From positions 46,670 to 110,669 of the forward strand of contig MSGS01000062.1 in NCBI GenBank assembly GCA_001940855.1: a DNA stretch of 64,000 nt. The letters run 5' to 3'. The notes beneath the pieces are model-generated. The model worked only from the letters and a program-made list of their open reading frames with translations. It did no database searches and had not been told where the DNA came from. Made by a program: the position numbers and the translations under genes. Shown piece after piece: positions 56,103 to 63,952 of the stretch; the stretch's first letter is position 1, and every line of letters begins with the position of its first letter. This DNA comes from Christensenellaceae bacterium Phil1 (GTDB taxonomy: Bacteria; Bacillota; Clostridia; Christensenellales; CAG-138).

Positions 56103-56462
56103 ATGTCAAAGCAACTTGTATCAGGTAAGCATCGGCTCAGAAATACCTACTGGTCGTTAGTGGGCGCCGCGTCGGCAACGATCCTCTCCGTCCAGCCCGT
56201 AATGGCTGAAACAATCTGGGATCGCTTTTCCACGATCATGCGGGATATCTACGGACAACTGGTCGGGATCAGTACCATTGTCGCCGTGACCGTGGCAGCC
56301 ATTGCGTTGTTGGTGCGGATGGTCAGCCGGAACCAGCGCGCGGTGGACGAGGCTACCAGCTGGCTCAAACGAGTCGTTGTGACCTGGATTATTCTTAACA
56401 CACTCGGCTTTATCGTAGCATACCTGCAGCCGTTGATCGCCGGCGGGCAGTATACTGGGTGA
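56103..56462 (+). CDS. VirB2/TrbC-type conjugal pilin-like protein
   Basis: A 119-aa protein with a leader ending near VQPVMAE, a segment TIWDRFSTIMRDIYGQLVGI, and two hydrophobic helices (STIVAVTVAAIALLV and VTWIILNTLGFIVAYL) around a polar turn, the layout of VirB2-like pilins of Gram-positive transfer systems. CAGGAGG precedes the ATG. Intact, unlike its neighbours. Confidence 0.7.
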   Translation: MSKQLVSGKHRLRNTYWSLVGAASATILSVQPVMAETIWDRFSTIMRDIYGQLVGISTIVAVTVAAIALLVRMVSRNQRAVDEATSWLKRVVVTWIILNTLGFIVAYLQPLIAGGQYTG

Positions 56463-56494
56463 TGTACAACAGTTCGGGATCAGACAGGAGGTGA

Positions 56495-57526
56495 ATGACT
56501 ATCTTAGACTGGATTTTTGAAGGGATCGTGACATGGATCTCCGGTATTGCCTCGCAGATCATGGACGCGGTTTCCGGCCTCTTTCTCAATGCGTTGGGAA
56601 CAGACATGGTGACCATGGAGGAGTATTTCCCCTTCATCACCAAGGCCTTTGACGTCATGCAGTACACAGCCTGGGCAGTCCTTTTTCTCATTGTGGTCTG
56701 GCAGCTGTTCCGTGCGTTCGGAGGACCCATTACCGAAGCCGAAAACCCATGGCAATTAGTTGTGCGTGGCGCGATTTTCGCGCTGCTGATCGGATACGCA
56801 AAACCAATTTTCATGCTGGCGCTCGACATTGCCAGAGCGCCGTATACGGCACTGATGGATGTAAGCATGTCGGCGGAGGAATTTACCTTTGCCGGTGTGG
56901 AGCAGGTACTGAGCAACGGACTGCTGACAATCGTTTCAACCGTGACGGTTGTCGGGCCCATACTGGTTCTGATCCTGCTGATCGCGCTCGGATGGAATTA
57001 CTTCAAGCTGCTGCTGGAGGCGGTCGAACGGTATATCGTGGTCGGTGTGCTGTGCTATACCTCCCCGCTGGCATTCTGCATGGGCGGCTCCAAGGCGACC
57101 AATCAGGTCTTTAAAAGCTGGTGCAGGATGGTAGGCTCGCAGCTTCTCCTGCTGGTCATGAACGTGTGGTTTATCCGGGGCTTCGGCGGAGCGGCCATTT
57201 CCGCAACGCAGGATCTGTCGGATTTCTTCGGTCTGGAGGACGGCAAGTACGGCAGGGCGATCATCAACAACTCCAAGAACAAGATTATTCTGAACCTGGA
57301 GCCGGACGAGGCCCGGTATGTACAGGAAACGCTGAAGCTCACCCGCACGGAGATCCGTGCCATCACCCGCTTCGAGCGCGGCGAGGCGCTCATCAGCTCC
57401 AACAACAACAAAGTGACTGTGGTAGTGAAGGCCTCCAAGCTGGAAAAGGAAATGATCACCACGGATCGCGCCGAGCTGGAGGCAATCCTCAAAGAACGTC
57501 AGAGGGAGAAAACGCATTCAGCGTAG
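56495..57526 (+). CDS. TrbL/VirB6-like protein fused by deletion to a VirB4 C-terminus
   Basis: Residues 1 to about 235 form a polytopic TrbL/VirB6-type channel protein (ILDWIFEGIVTWISGIASQI; LLVMNVWFIRGFGGA). From about 237 the sequence is soluble and reads ATQDLSDFF, KYGRAIINNSKNKIILNLEP, TRFERGEALISSNNNKVTVV and EMITTDRAELEAI, which is the end of the VirB4/TraE conjugation ATPase. In intact elements these belong to separate genes with prgI between. The join is in frame; the TrbL tail, PrgI and the Walker motifs of VirB4 are missing. The protein cannot energise transfer. Confidence 0.8.
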   Translation: MTILDWIFEGIVTWISGIASQIMDAVSGLFLNALGTDMVTMEEYFPFITKAFDVMQYTAWAVLFLIVVWQLFRAFGGPITEAENPWQLVVRGAIFALLIGYAKPIFMLALDIARAPYTALMDVSMSAEEFTFAGVEQVLSNGLLTIVSTVTVVGPILVLILLIALGWNYFKLLLEAVERYIVVGVLCYTSPLAFCMGGSKATNQVFKSWCRMVGSQLLLLVMNVWFIRGFGGAAISATQDLSDFFGLEDGKYGRAIINNSKNKIILNLEPDEARYVQETLKLTRTEIRAITRFERGEALISSNNNKVTVVVKASKLEKEMITTDRAELEAILKERQREKTHSA

Positions 57527-57574
57527 AATACGCATTTCGCAAAGAATACGCACACGCAGAAGGAGGTGAACAAC

Positions 57575-58117
57575 ATGCTGCTTGATGATGAGCGCCATGT
57601 GATCAAATGGCTGTCGCAGTACGGCGCACTGACAAAAACACAGGTGATCCGACTGCTGCGGGACAAAACCCCGGAGACGGCGGAGAAGATTCTTCGCAAT
57701 CTGAAAAGGGAGCATCAAATCTCGGATGTGGCCGGTGGCTACTATCTGGCTTTGGATGGACTATGCAAGCCGGATCAGCGGACGATCCTTGCCGTATGGG
57801 TGCTGCTGCGGTTTATCGACTATGTGGATCCCATGGCGCATTATCCTGCGGTATACCCGTCCCAAATCTTTTTTCTGAAGGAAAACACCGGCTATGAGAT
57901 CGTTGTGCTGTATGACGGCGAGCAGCACCTTACCGTTCGGCCGGGAAGTCATGTGCATCGGCTTATCACAGTGCTTGGGCTCGCCGGCGAATACCCCGTC
58001 CGTTCGCTTGGCGTGCTGGGAAACGAGCGTACTCTCAGAGCGCTGGTGAGTAAACTTTCCACAACACAGGAGCTTCGTAACCCGGATACCGATGAGCGGA
58101 TGAGGGTATCAAGGTAA
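57575..58117 (+). CDS. DUF5697-type conjugative-element protein
   Basis: A 180-aa protein with an N-terminal winged-helix-like part (HVIKWLSQYGALTKTQVIRL to LRNLKREHQISDVAGGYYL) and a C-terminal alpha/beta part (FFLKENTGYEIVVLYDGEQH). It resembles DUF5697 proteins carried by these elements. AGGAGG eight bases before ATG 57575 sets the start; GTG 57566 overlaps the ribosome site. It may be cut at its C-terminus by the next deletion junction. Confidence 0.65.
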   Translation: MLLDDERHVIKWLSQYGALTKTQVIRLLRDKTPETAEKILRNLKREHQISDVAGGYYLALDGLCKPDQRTILAVWVLLRFIDYVDPMAHYPAVYPSQIFFLKENTGYEIVVLYDGEQHLTVRPGSHVHRLITVLGLAGEYPVRSLGVLGNERTLRALVSKLSTTQELRNPDTDERMRVSR

Positions 58118-58137
58118 TTATTCCTGCGGAGGAGGCG

Positions 58138-58809
58138 GTGGAGCCGCCGGAGGATTTCCGCGGCAGGCTTCCGGAGGATGTGCTGCACTATATGGTCACC
58201 AAGCGCCTGGGGGCGGAGGTGGATTACATCATCAAGGGCATCGACGCCAAGGCGGGCGTTGCAGTCGGCAGCCGTCTTGAGGCTATGTCCGCTAAGCGCC
58301 GCGCGTACTATTTCGGTACAGACCGGGATGGAAACAATCTGCTCTACGAAGGTATCTGTGCGGAAGCTCGCGTCGTATCCGTCATTCGTACCGGCATCTT
58401 CGTGGATCTGTTTGGCCTGGAGGTCTACATCCCGCTTCGCGAGCTGAGCTACCAGCGTAAAGGCGGATGCTTCTCTACGTATGCATACAGGCTAATCTGG
58501 AACGAGATATGCACGGCGTTGATCTATGCCAACCGTCGGGCGGCAAAGGAGTGCGAACTGATCCCGGAGGTGCTCGGGAAAGAAGATAGTTTAGACGAGT
58601 ATCACGAACTGAGTATGATACTCGACCGACTGGAGGCCAACGCTTCCGAGGCGATGGCGAAAGGCATCCGAGCGATCCGTCTCAGCGCCGAAGGCTATTC
58701 CCACGCGGAAATCGGCAGCATACTCGGGGAAAGCGACAAATGTGTCGCCGCCCGAATCTCCCGCACCAGGAAATATCTCAGGTCGCATCCGGACCTTGCG
58801 GCATTCTGA
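58138..58809 (+). CDS. S1-like RNA-binding domain fused to a sigma-region-4-like tail
   Basis: The front (PEDVLHYMVTKRLGAEVDYI, EARVVSVIRTGIFVDLFGLE, VYIPLRELSYQR) is an S1/KOW-like domain seen in a large protein of conjugative elements. From about residue 115 (YAYRLIWNEICTALIYANRR) to the end (GYSHAEIGSILGESDKCVAA) it is the C-terminus of a sigma-70-like factor with a region 4 helix-turn-helix. Family proteins have several S1 repeats, so most have been lost. The frame is already open upstream of GTG 58138 (EGIKVIIPAEEA), suggesting a missing N-terminus. A second deletion fusion in the same element. Confidence 0.65.
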   Translation: MEPPEDFRGRLPEDVLHYMVTKRLGAEVDYIIKGIDAKAGVAVGSRLEAMSAKRRAYYFGTDRDGNNLLYEGICAEARVVSVIRTGIFVDLFGLEVYIPLRELSYQRKGGCFSTYAYRLIWNEICTALIYANRRAAKECELIPEVLGKEDSLDEYHELSMILDRLEANASEAMAKGIRAIRLSAEGYSHAEIGSILGESDKCVAARISRTRKYLRSHPDLAAF

Positions 58810-58836
58810 TTTATGCACAATTGAAAACGATACAGC

Positions 58837-58880
58837 AAACCCGCCCTCCCCAGTATAAACACTGCGGAGGGCGGGTTTTG
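58837..58880 (+). terminator. Strong terminator before the signal peptidase gene
   Basis: AAACCCGCCCTCC (58837-58849) and GGAGGGCGGGTTT (58866-58878) form a perfect 13-bp stem followed by TG; the T-run is short but the stem is very stable. Confidence 0.8.
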
Positions 58881-58896
58881 CATTTTGGAGGAAGTT

Positions 58897-59289
58897 ATGA
58901 AACTCTTCAAGAATACCCGCTGGCTGCTTATCCCGATCCTGGCCTCGCTCCTGCTGCTTGTCCTTATGAAAACAGTGCTCTTTCTCGGGTATGTCCCGAC
59001 TGAGTCTATGGAACCGACACTGAAGAAAGACTCATTTATTCTGGGGACACGGCTGTACGGAGATCTGACCGATGGGGATATTATCATCTTTGAGCGGGAT
59101 GGGAGGCTGCTTGTAAAGCGAATTACGGCATCCGGCGGCGAAGCTGTCGTTCGGAATGGCATTACGCTGATTGTGCCGGAAAACTGTTATTACGTTCAGG
59201 GCGACAATGTCACCCATTCCTATGATTCCCGCTTCTGGTCGGACCCGTTTGTAAAGGAGAGCAGCATAAAGGCAAAGCTGCTGGGCTGA
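58897..59289 (+). CDS. Small signal peptidase I
   Basis: A 130-aa S26 peptidase with one N-terminal membrane span (WLLIPILASLLLLVLMKTVL), the serine in PTESMEPTLK, and the general-base lysine in RLLVKRITASGG; QGDNVTHSYDSR is the third conserved box. Such short peptidases travel with conjugative elements and may process the pilin-like protein encoded upstream. TTTGGAGG precedes ATG 58897. It is intact and separated from the rest by a strong terminator. Confidence 0.85.
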   Translation: MKLFKNTRWLLIPILASLLLLVLMKTVLFLGYVPTESMEPTLKKDSFILGTRLYGDLTDGDIIIFERDGRLLVKRITASGGEAVVRNGITLIVPENCYYVQGDNVTHSYDSRFWSDPFVKESSIKAKLLG

Positions 59290-59533
59290 TTCTTTATTCA
59301 GCTGTTAGGGCTTTTGCAAGAGGAATTATTCATGCGGTTCTATCAAATTCGACTGAATAATCCTTTATGTTATAGCTCTGCATTTTTACAACTCCCTACA
59401 TAGTAGTTTTTCAAAACTTGCTGGCGGCGGACGGTTCTCAAAACCGTCTCTGCGGACGGCAAGTCCACAAGGAATAACCGCATAAGCGGTGCAAGGGGGG
59501 TGTAGCCACCTTGACGGAACGAAGTGACGAAAC
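59290..59533 (+). other. Hairpin-rich intergenic region, no gene
   Basis: No open frame of quality is present. GACGGTT-CTCAA-AACCGTC (59430-59448) sits inside an outer CTTGC (59417-59421)/GCAAG (59459-59463) pair; ACCGC-ATAA-GCGGT (59477-59490) and GGTG-TAGC-CACC (59499-59510) follow. Such serial hairpins could be a structured RNA, an origin of transfer remnant, or the element's right end. I cannot decide. Confidence 0.5.
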
Positions 59534-59571
59534 ATTCTCGGTCATGCAGTTTTCTTCTGCTGACGGAGAAT
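59534..59571 (-). terminator. Long interrupted hairpin after nrdB, probable terminator
   Basis: ATTCTC-G-GTCA-T-GCAG pairs with CTGC-TGAC-G-GAGAAT around TTTTCTT. It lies 26 bases downstream of the nrdB stop codon on the minus strand, where only a short GTTTCG follows, so termination may be inefficient. Confidence 0.5.
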
Positions 59572-59596
59572 ATTGTACATTATCTTTCCTTACCCC

Positions 59597-60640
59597 TTAT
59601 AGATCGTCCACCAGTGCGGTGCTCTTGGCGTAGGCGGTACTGCGCGCCTCAAAGAAATCCGTCTTGACCATGTTGGCGTCGGCGTACTGGCTGACCCATG
59701 CCATGCTCTCAGGCTCACTCTCATAGCCGGGATACAGCGCCGGATACCCGAGGCTTGTCCAGCGGAGATTGCCGAGGTAGCGGATGTAATCTGTGACCAT
59801 CTGGCGGTTCAGCCCCGGCACCTCGTCCCCGATGACATAATGCCCCCACGCGATCTCCTGCTCCACGCCCTCCAGCATCATTTCTCGAAGCCTCTGCACG
59901 TTTTCCGCCGTGAACAGCTCCGGTCGCTCCTTCTGTAGCTCCAAAATAATGTTGCGAAACAGCCACAGGTGGGTGTTCTCGTCCCGGTTAATGTAGCGGA
60001 TCTCCTGTGCCGAGCCGGGCATCTTGCCATTGCGGGAAAGGTTGTAGAAGAACATGAAGCCACTGTAAAAATAGATGCCCTCCAAAATGAAGTTGGCCAT
60101 CATCACGCGCAGCAGCGTGAAGGAATCCCTCTTCACTTGAAACTCATTGTAGCAGTTCCCGATAAAGGTGTTGCGGCGCAGCAGATGCTCGTCCGTTCGC
60201 CACTGGTAGAGGATGTCGTTGCGCTCCACGGGGGAGCAGATGGTGTCCAGCATATAGCTATAGCTCTGGGAGTGGACGCACTCTTGAAACGCCTGAATGG
60301 ACAGGCAGAGATTGACCTCGTTGGCGGTGACATACGCGCCGATGTTGGGCAGATTCGCCGTCTGGATGGAGTCCAGAAAGACGAGAAAACTCAGAATTTT
60401 GTCGTAGGCCATGCGCTCGGCGGGCAGCAGGCGGGGATAGTCCTTCACATCCTGCGAGAGATTGATCTCCTCCGGAATCCAGAAATTGTTCATGGCCTGC
60501 CGGTACCAGTCGCTGACCCACGGATACTTCATGTTGTTGAAATCGTTGAGGTTTGTTGTGTTGCCGCCGATCATACGCCGCAGGCGCACGTCGATGTCGC
60601 CCTCCGGATTGAAAAGTGGCTTCTTCTTCAGTTCTGCCAT
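59597..60640 (-). CDS. nrdB: Class I ribonucleotide reductase beta subunit
   Basis: A 347-aa ferritin-like radical subunit. The dimetal ligands are visible: Asp90 (FLDSIQ), Glu120 and His123 (QECVHSQSY), Glu187 (ILEGIYFYSG), Glu221 and His224 (RDENTH). The radical tyrosine Tyr127 is present in HSQSYSYML at the canonical +4 from His123, so this is a tyrosyl-radical enzyme rather than a tyrosine-less subclass. GGGAGGAG precedes the ATG. It is translated 14 bases after nrdA. It needs oxygen or a radical activator, notable in an otherwise fermentative-looking genome. Confidence 0.95.
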   Translation of the reverse strand: MAELKKKPLFNPEGDIDVRLRRMIGGNTTNLNDFNNMKYPWVSDWYRQAMNNFWIPEEINLSQDVKDYPRLLPAERMAYDKILSFLVFLDSIQTANLPNIGAYVTANEVNLCLSIQAFQECVHSQSYSYMLDTICSPVERNDILYQWRTDEHLLRRNTFIGNCYNEFQVKRDSFTLLRVMMANFILEGIYFYSGFMFFYNLSRNGKMPGSAQEIRYINRDENTHLWLFRNIILELQKERPELFTAENVQRLREMMLEGVEQEIAWGHYVIGDEVPGLNRQMVTDYIRYLGNLRWTSLGYPALYPGYESEPESMAWVSQYADANMVKTDFFEARSTAYAKSTALVDDL

Positions 60641-60654
60641 GGTACTGCTCCTCC

Positions 60655-63171
60655 CTATGACGCGCAGCTTTCGCAGTCCTCCACCTCAAGGGACTTGCTG
60701 CGGATGTAGTAGATCGTCTTGACGCCGCTGCGCCACGCATCCAGATACAGTGCCAGTACCTGCCGCATGGTGTAGTCGTTGGTGATATACAGGTTCATGC
60801 TCTGCGCCTGATCGATGTGCCGCTGGCGCACACCTGCGGCCCGTACCGACCAGCTTTGGTCGATGAGGTGAGCCGCCTTATAGTACCACCATGTATCCAG
60901 CGACAGCTCCGGGGCCACGCGGGGCAGGATGCTGCCCTTCTTTTCCTCTAAAAAGAAGCGCCTCATGACCGGGTCGATCCCAGCCGTAGTGCCGGAGAGG
61001 ATGGAGGTGCTGGAGGTGGGAGCGACGGCCAGCAGGTAGGCGTTGCGCATTCCCTGCGCCGCCACCGTGTCCGCCAGCGCCCGCCACTTGTCGGAGGTGT
61101 AGCCCCTCTTCTCAAAATACGCGCCGGTCTGCCAGTCGCTGCCCTCAAACAGCGCATAGCAGCCCTTTTCCCGTGCCAATGCCGTGTCCGCCCGGATGGC
61201 GGCATAATTGATGCGCTCAAACACCGCGTCGGCGAAGGCGAGATGCTCCTCGCTCTCCCAGCGGATGCCGCGCTTTGCCAGCATGTGGTGATAGCCGCTG
61301 ACACCAAGGCCAATGCTGCGGTATTTGTGGTTCGTGAGCCGGGCGTATTCCAGTGGGTAGAAGTTGAGGTCGATTACATTGTCCAGTGCCCGCACCGCCG
61401 TCTCCACCGTGCGCTCCATGTAGGTATCGTCCTCCACGGGAAGATTTCCGAGGGAGAGGCTGGCCAAATTGCAGACCACGAACTCGCCGGGGCGGGTGGC
61501 CGTCACCACCACCGTATCGCCGTTCTCCGTCTGCACCGAGGTGCTGATATGCTCGATGGGCGCCATGTTCTGCGCGATCTCCGTGCAGAGATTGGAGCAA
61601 TAGATCATGCCCGCGTGGCCGTTGGGGTTCATGCGGTTGACGGCGTCGCGGTTAAAGGCGAAGGGCGTGCCGGTCTCTACCGCCGAGCGCAGCACCAGCC
61701 GCACGATGTCCTTGACGGTGACGGTACGCTTTTCGATGCGGGGGTCACTGACGCAGTCCAGATACCGTTTCTCCCACTCCTCGCCCCAATAGTCCTCCAG
61801 CGCGTAGCCCTTGACAGTGAGGATATCGTGGGGACACATGAGATGCCACGGCGCGTCAAGATTTTTCTCCGCCAATTTCCAGAACAGATCGGGATAGCAC
61901 ACGGCAGGAAACACGTCATGCGCCTTCATGCGGTCGTCGCCGTTGTTGGTGCGCAGCTGCAAAAACTCAGGGAGATCCTTGTGCCACGCATCTAAGTAGA
62001 CCGCCACTGCGCCCTGCCGCATGCCCAGCTGATCCACGGCAACGGCAGTGTCGTTCACCAGCCGGATCCAGCGGATGACGCCGCCCGCCGCCCCTTGAAA
62101 GCCCCGAATGGCGCTGCCAGTGGCCCGTACCTTGCCGAAGTACATCCCCATGCCTCCACCGAACTTGGACACCTCGGCAAAATTGTCAACGGAGCGGTAG
62201 ATGCCGTCCAGACTGTCCGGCACCGTGTCGATAAAGCAGCTGGAAAGCTGGTGATGGGGCTTTCGCGCGTTGGACATGGTGGGGGTGGCCATGGTGACCT
62301 CCATGCGGCTGACCATATCGTAAAACCGCCTGACCCAGCCCATGCGGTCGGAGGCCTCGTTCATGGCAAGGTGGAGCGCGATGCCCAGGAACATCTCCTG
62401 CGGCGTTTCCAACGGCTCACGGCTGCGGGACTGGATGACGTATCGCTTGAGCAGCAGGTCAAGGCCGGAATAGGTGAACAGCGTGTCCCGCTCCGGGCAT
62501 AGAAAGCCCTCCGCCGCATCGATCTCCTCGCGGGAATAGCGGGCAAGGATATAGTCCCCGTACAGCCCCTTATCCGTCAGATAGCGGAGCTTTTCATACA
62601 GGCCTTTCACACCGCGCTCTGTCCACCGCGAGGCATTGCGCTTGGAAAAGGTGTGATTCAAAAGCCGTGCCGCGATGAACTCCCATTTGGGCGCCTCCAC
62701 CGTGGTCAGCTCCACCGCCGCCTTGGTAAGGGCTTCCATTTTCGCTTCTATAGTCATGGCGGGCTTGCAGAAGCTCTCAAATTTCAGCTGCAAGGCGCTG
62801 AGGGGATAAACCTCTTCCTCGAAATCCCTCTGGATCTGCCGTAGGACGTCCTCAAGGGCATCATCCTCCGCCTCGCGGGCGAGGTCTGCGCGGACGCGGC
62901 GCAGGGCGGCGCGCTTTTCACGGTACAAAATATATGCCTTTGCTACCGCATAATGCCCATGCTCCATGAGCGTCCGCTCCACCTCATCCTGTACGCGCTC
63001 CACGGTCAGCCCACCGTTTTCCGGCAGGCGCTTGAGCACGACAGACAGCATTTCATCGAGCGCTCGGTCGTCTATCTCCTGCGCTTGGCCGGAAAATGCC
63101 TTTTTCATGGCGTTCAGGATCTTTTCTTCTTGGAACGGGACAACTTCGCCCGTTCGTTTTCTGATATTCAT
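60655..63171 (-). CDS. nrdA: Class I ribonucleotide reductase alpha subunit
   Basis: An 838-aa catalytic subunit. An ATP-cone (NIRKRTGEVVPFQEEKILNA and the next 80 residues) is followed by the ten-stranded barrel with SSCFIDTVPDSLDGIY, the active-site NLCTEI (Asn, Cys, Glu), FVVCNLASLSLGN and PTSSTSILSGTTAGIDP; the C-terminal CESCAS is the swinging redox cysteine pair. It reduces NDPs to dNDPs. It lies between a Crp/Fnr gene and nrdB, all minus strand. Codon use is ATC- and GCC-rich, unlike the core genes to the left. Confidence 0.96.
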   Translation of the reverse strand: MNIRKRTGEVVPFQEEKILNAMKKAFSGQAQEIDDRALDEMLSVVLKRLPENGGLTVERVQDEVERTLMEHGHYAVAKAYILYREKRAALRRVRADLAREAEDDALEDVLRQIQRDFEEEVYPLSALQLKFESFCKPAMTIEAKMEALTKAAVELTTVEAPKWEFIAARLLNHTFSKRNASRWTERGVKGLYEKLRYLTDKGLYGDYILARYSREEIDAAEGFLCPERDTLFTYSGLDLLLKRYVIQSRSREPLETPQEMFLGIALHLAMNEASDRMGWVRRFYDMVSRMEVTMATPTMSNARKPHHQLSSCFIDTVPDSLDGIYRSVDNFAEVSKFGGGMGMYFGKVRATGSAIRGFQGAAGGVIRWIRLVNDTAVAVDQLGMRQGAVAVYLDAWHKDLPEFLQLRTNNGDDRMKAHDVFPAVCYPDLFWKLAEKNLDAPWHLMCPHDILTVKGYALEDYWGEEWEKRYLDCVSDPRIEKRTVTVKDIVRLVLRSAVETGTPFAFNRDAVNRMNPNGHAGMIYCSNLCTEIAQNMAPIEHISTSVQTENGDTVVVTATRPGEFVVCNLASLSLGNLPVEDDTYMERTVETAVRALDNVIDLNFYPLEYARLTNHKYRSIGLGVSGYHHMLAKRGIRWESEEHLAFADAVFERINYAAIRADTALAREKGCYALFEGSDWQTGAYFEKRGYTSDKWRALADTVAAQGMRNAYLLAVAPTSSTSILSGTTAGIDPVMRRFFLEEKKGSILPRVAPELSLDTWWYYKAAHLIDQSWSVRAAGVRQRHIDQAQSMNLYITNDYTMRQVLALYLDAWRSGVKTIYYIRSKSLEVEDCESCAS

Positions 63172-63188
63172 CGGCGACCTCCTTTACA

Positions 63189-63854
63189 TTAACCATCAAT
63201 TTGCTCCATAACATCAAAATGGTTTTTCTCATACCGGATAAGCCCGTCCCGCTGCATGAGGGACAGCTCGTTGGAAAGCGCGCTGCGCTCTACGCTGAGA
63301 TAATCCGCCAGCTGCTGGCGGTTGTAGGGAATATCAAAGGAATAGCTGCCGGTGCGCTTGATGCACTCCGAGAAGTAGGACAGCAGCCGCTTTCGAATGG
63401 ACTTGGGGCCGGTGTGCAGCACCCGGCGGGAGAGCTGCAAATTTTTCTCCGAGCAAAGCGTCAGCAGGTTCCGCACAAGCCGTACATGGCGCGGGCAGAC
63501 ATTGGCGCAGGGTTCCAGTACGCGCCTGATATTCAGCAGCAGCGCTCGCGTATCCTCGGCGGCGGTCACGTTGACCATCAGCGGCTCGCCCGGCACGCAG
63601 GCGTACGCCTCCGCAAAGACGCCGCCGGGGCCGATGCTGCTCAGGACGCTGTTATTGCCCCACACGTCTCCCATTTCAATGATGACCCGGCCGGAGAGCA
63701 CCACGCCGATCTGCTCCGTGGCAACCCCCTCCGGGAAAATAATCTTGCCCTTTTGAAAGGCGTGCTCCTTCGCGCGCAGGCAACCGAGCATTTCCTCAAT
63801 GTCCGACGGCTCCATTCCGCGAAAAAGCCGTGTGTTTGCTAAATTGATCTGCAT
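63189..63854 (-). CDS. Crp/Fnr family transcriptional regulator
   Basis: A 221-aa regulator: an N-terminal cyclic-nucleotide-like beta-roll (FPEGVATEQIGVVLSGRVII), a dimer helix (VRLVRNLLTLCSEKNLQLSR) and a C-terminal winged helix with recognition helix in NRQQLADYLSVERSALSNEL. No N-terminal FNR-type Fe-S cysteine cluster is present, although Cys115 and Cys119 (EPCANVCPRH, approximate numbering) lie before the dimer helix. It is 17 bases upstream of nrdA in the same direction and divergent from a ferredoxin gene, the layout of regulators linked to hybrid-cluster protein and nitrosative stress in Clostridia. Confidence 0.9.
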   Translation of the reverse strand: MQINLANTRLFRGMEPSDIEEMLGCLRAKEHAFQKGKIIFPEGVATEQIGVVLSGRVIIEMGDVWGNNSVLSSIGPGGVFAEAYACVPGEPLMVNVTAAEDTRALLLNIRRVLEPCANVCPRHVRLVRNLLTLCSEKNLQLSRRVLHTGPKSIRKRLLSYFSECIKRTGSYSFDIPYNRQQLADYLSVERSALSNELSLMQRDGLIRYEKNHFDVMEQIDG

Positions 63855-63870
63855 ATTTTTTTGCCTCCGT

Positions 63871-63884
63871 GTTGGTATGCCAAC
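63871..63884 (+). promoter_or_regulatory. 14-bp dyad GTTGG-TATG-CCAAC, probable Crp/Fnr operator
   Basis: A perfect 5-4-5 inverted repeat lies between the divergent regulator and ferredoxin genes. Its centre is 41.5 bases upstream of the start point predicted from TAGAAT at 63907-63912 (plus strand), the class II activator position, and at about +10 to +23 of the minus-strand transcript, where binding should block the regulator's own operon. Confidence 0.6.
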
Positions 63885-63899
63885 GGACTTTCATAAATT

Positions 63900-63928
63900 A
63901 TGATAGTAGAATAAAATCACAAAGTCAA
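63900..63928 (-). promoter_or_regulatory. Promoter of the regulator-nrdA-nrdB operon
   Basis: On the minus strand TTGACT (63923-63928) and TATCAT (63900-63905) are 17 bases apart. The plus-strand -10 candidate TAGAAT (63907-63912) lies between its two boxes, so the two promoters overlap face to face. Confidence 0.65.
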
Positions 63929-63952
63929 GAGAAACCGCAAGGGGGTATCAAA

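Larger units (their letters stand above)
53610..59596 (+). mobile_element. Remnant of an integrative conjugative element
   Basis: From just after the rpsI terminator to the end of nrdB, genes typical of Firmicutes conjugative transposons occur: a DUF5348 protein, two accessory replication/regulation proteins, a VirB2-like pilin, TrbL/VirB6, the VirB4 tail, DUF5697, S1-domain and sigma-like fragments, and a small signal peptidase. Isoleucine codons change from mostly ATA to mostly ATC at this border. At least two internal deletions and one frameshift are visible; no relaxase, coupling protein or integrase is in the window. Direct-repeat attachment sites were not found by eye. Confidence 0.8.

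Noticed and set aside
59425..59455. Anticodon-arm-like hairpin with a UCA triplet (possible tRNA-Sec)
   Set aside because: No acceptor stem of proper length, no T-arm GTTCRA motif and no long variable arm could be placed around it.
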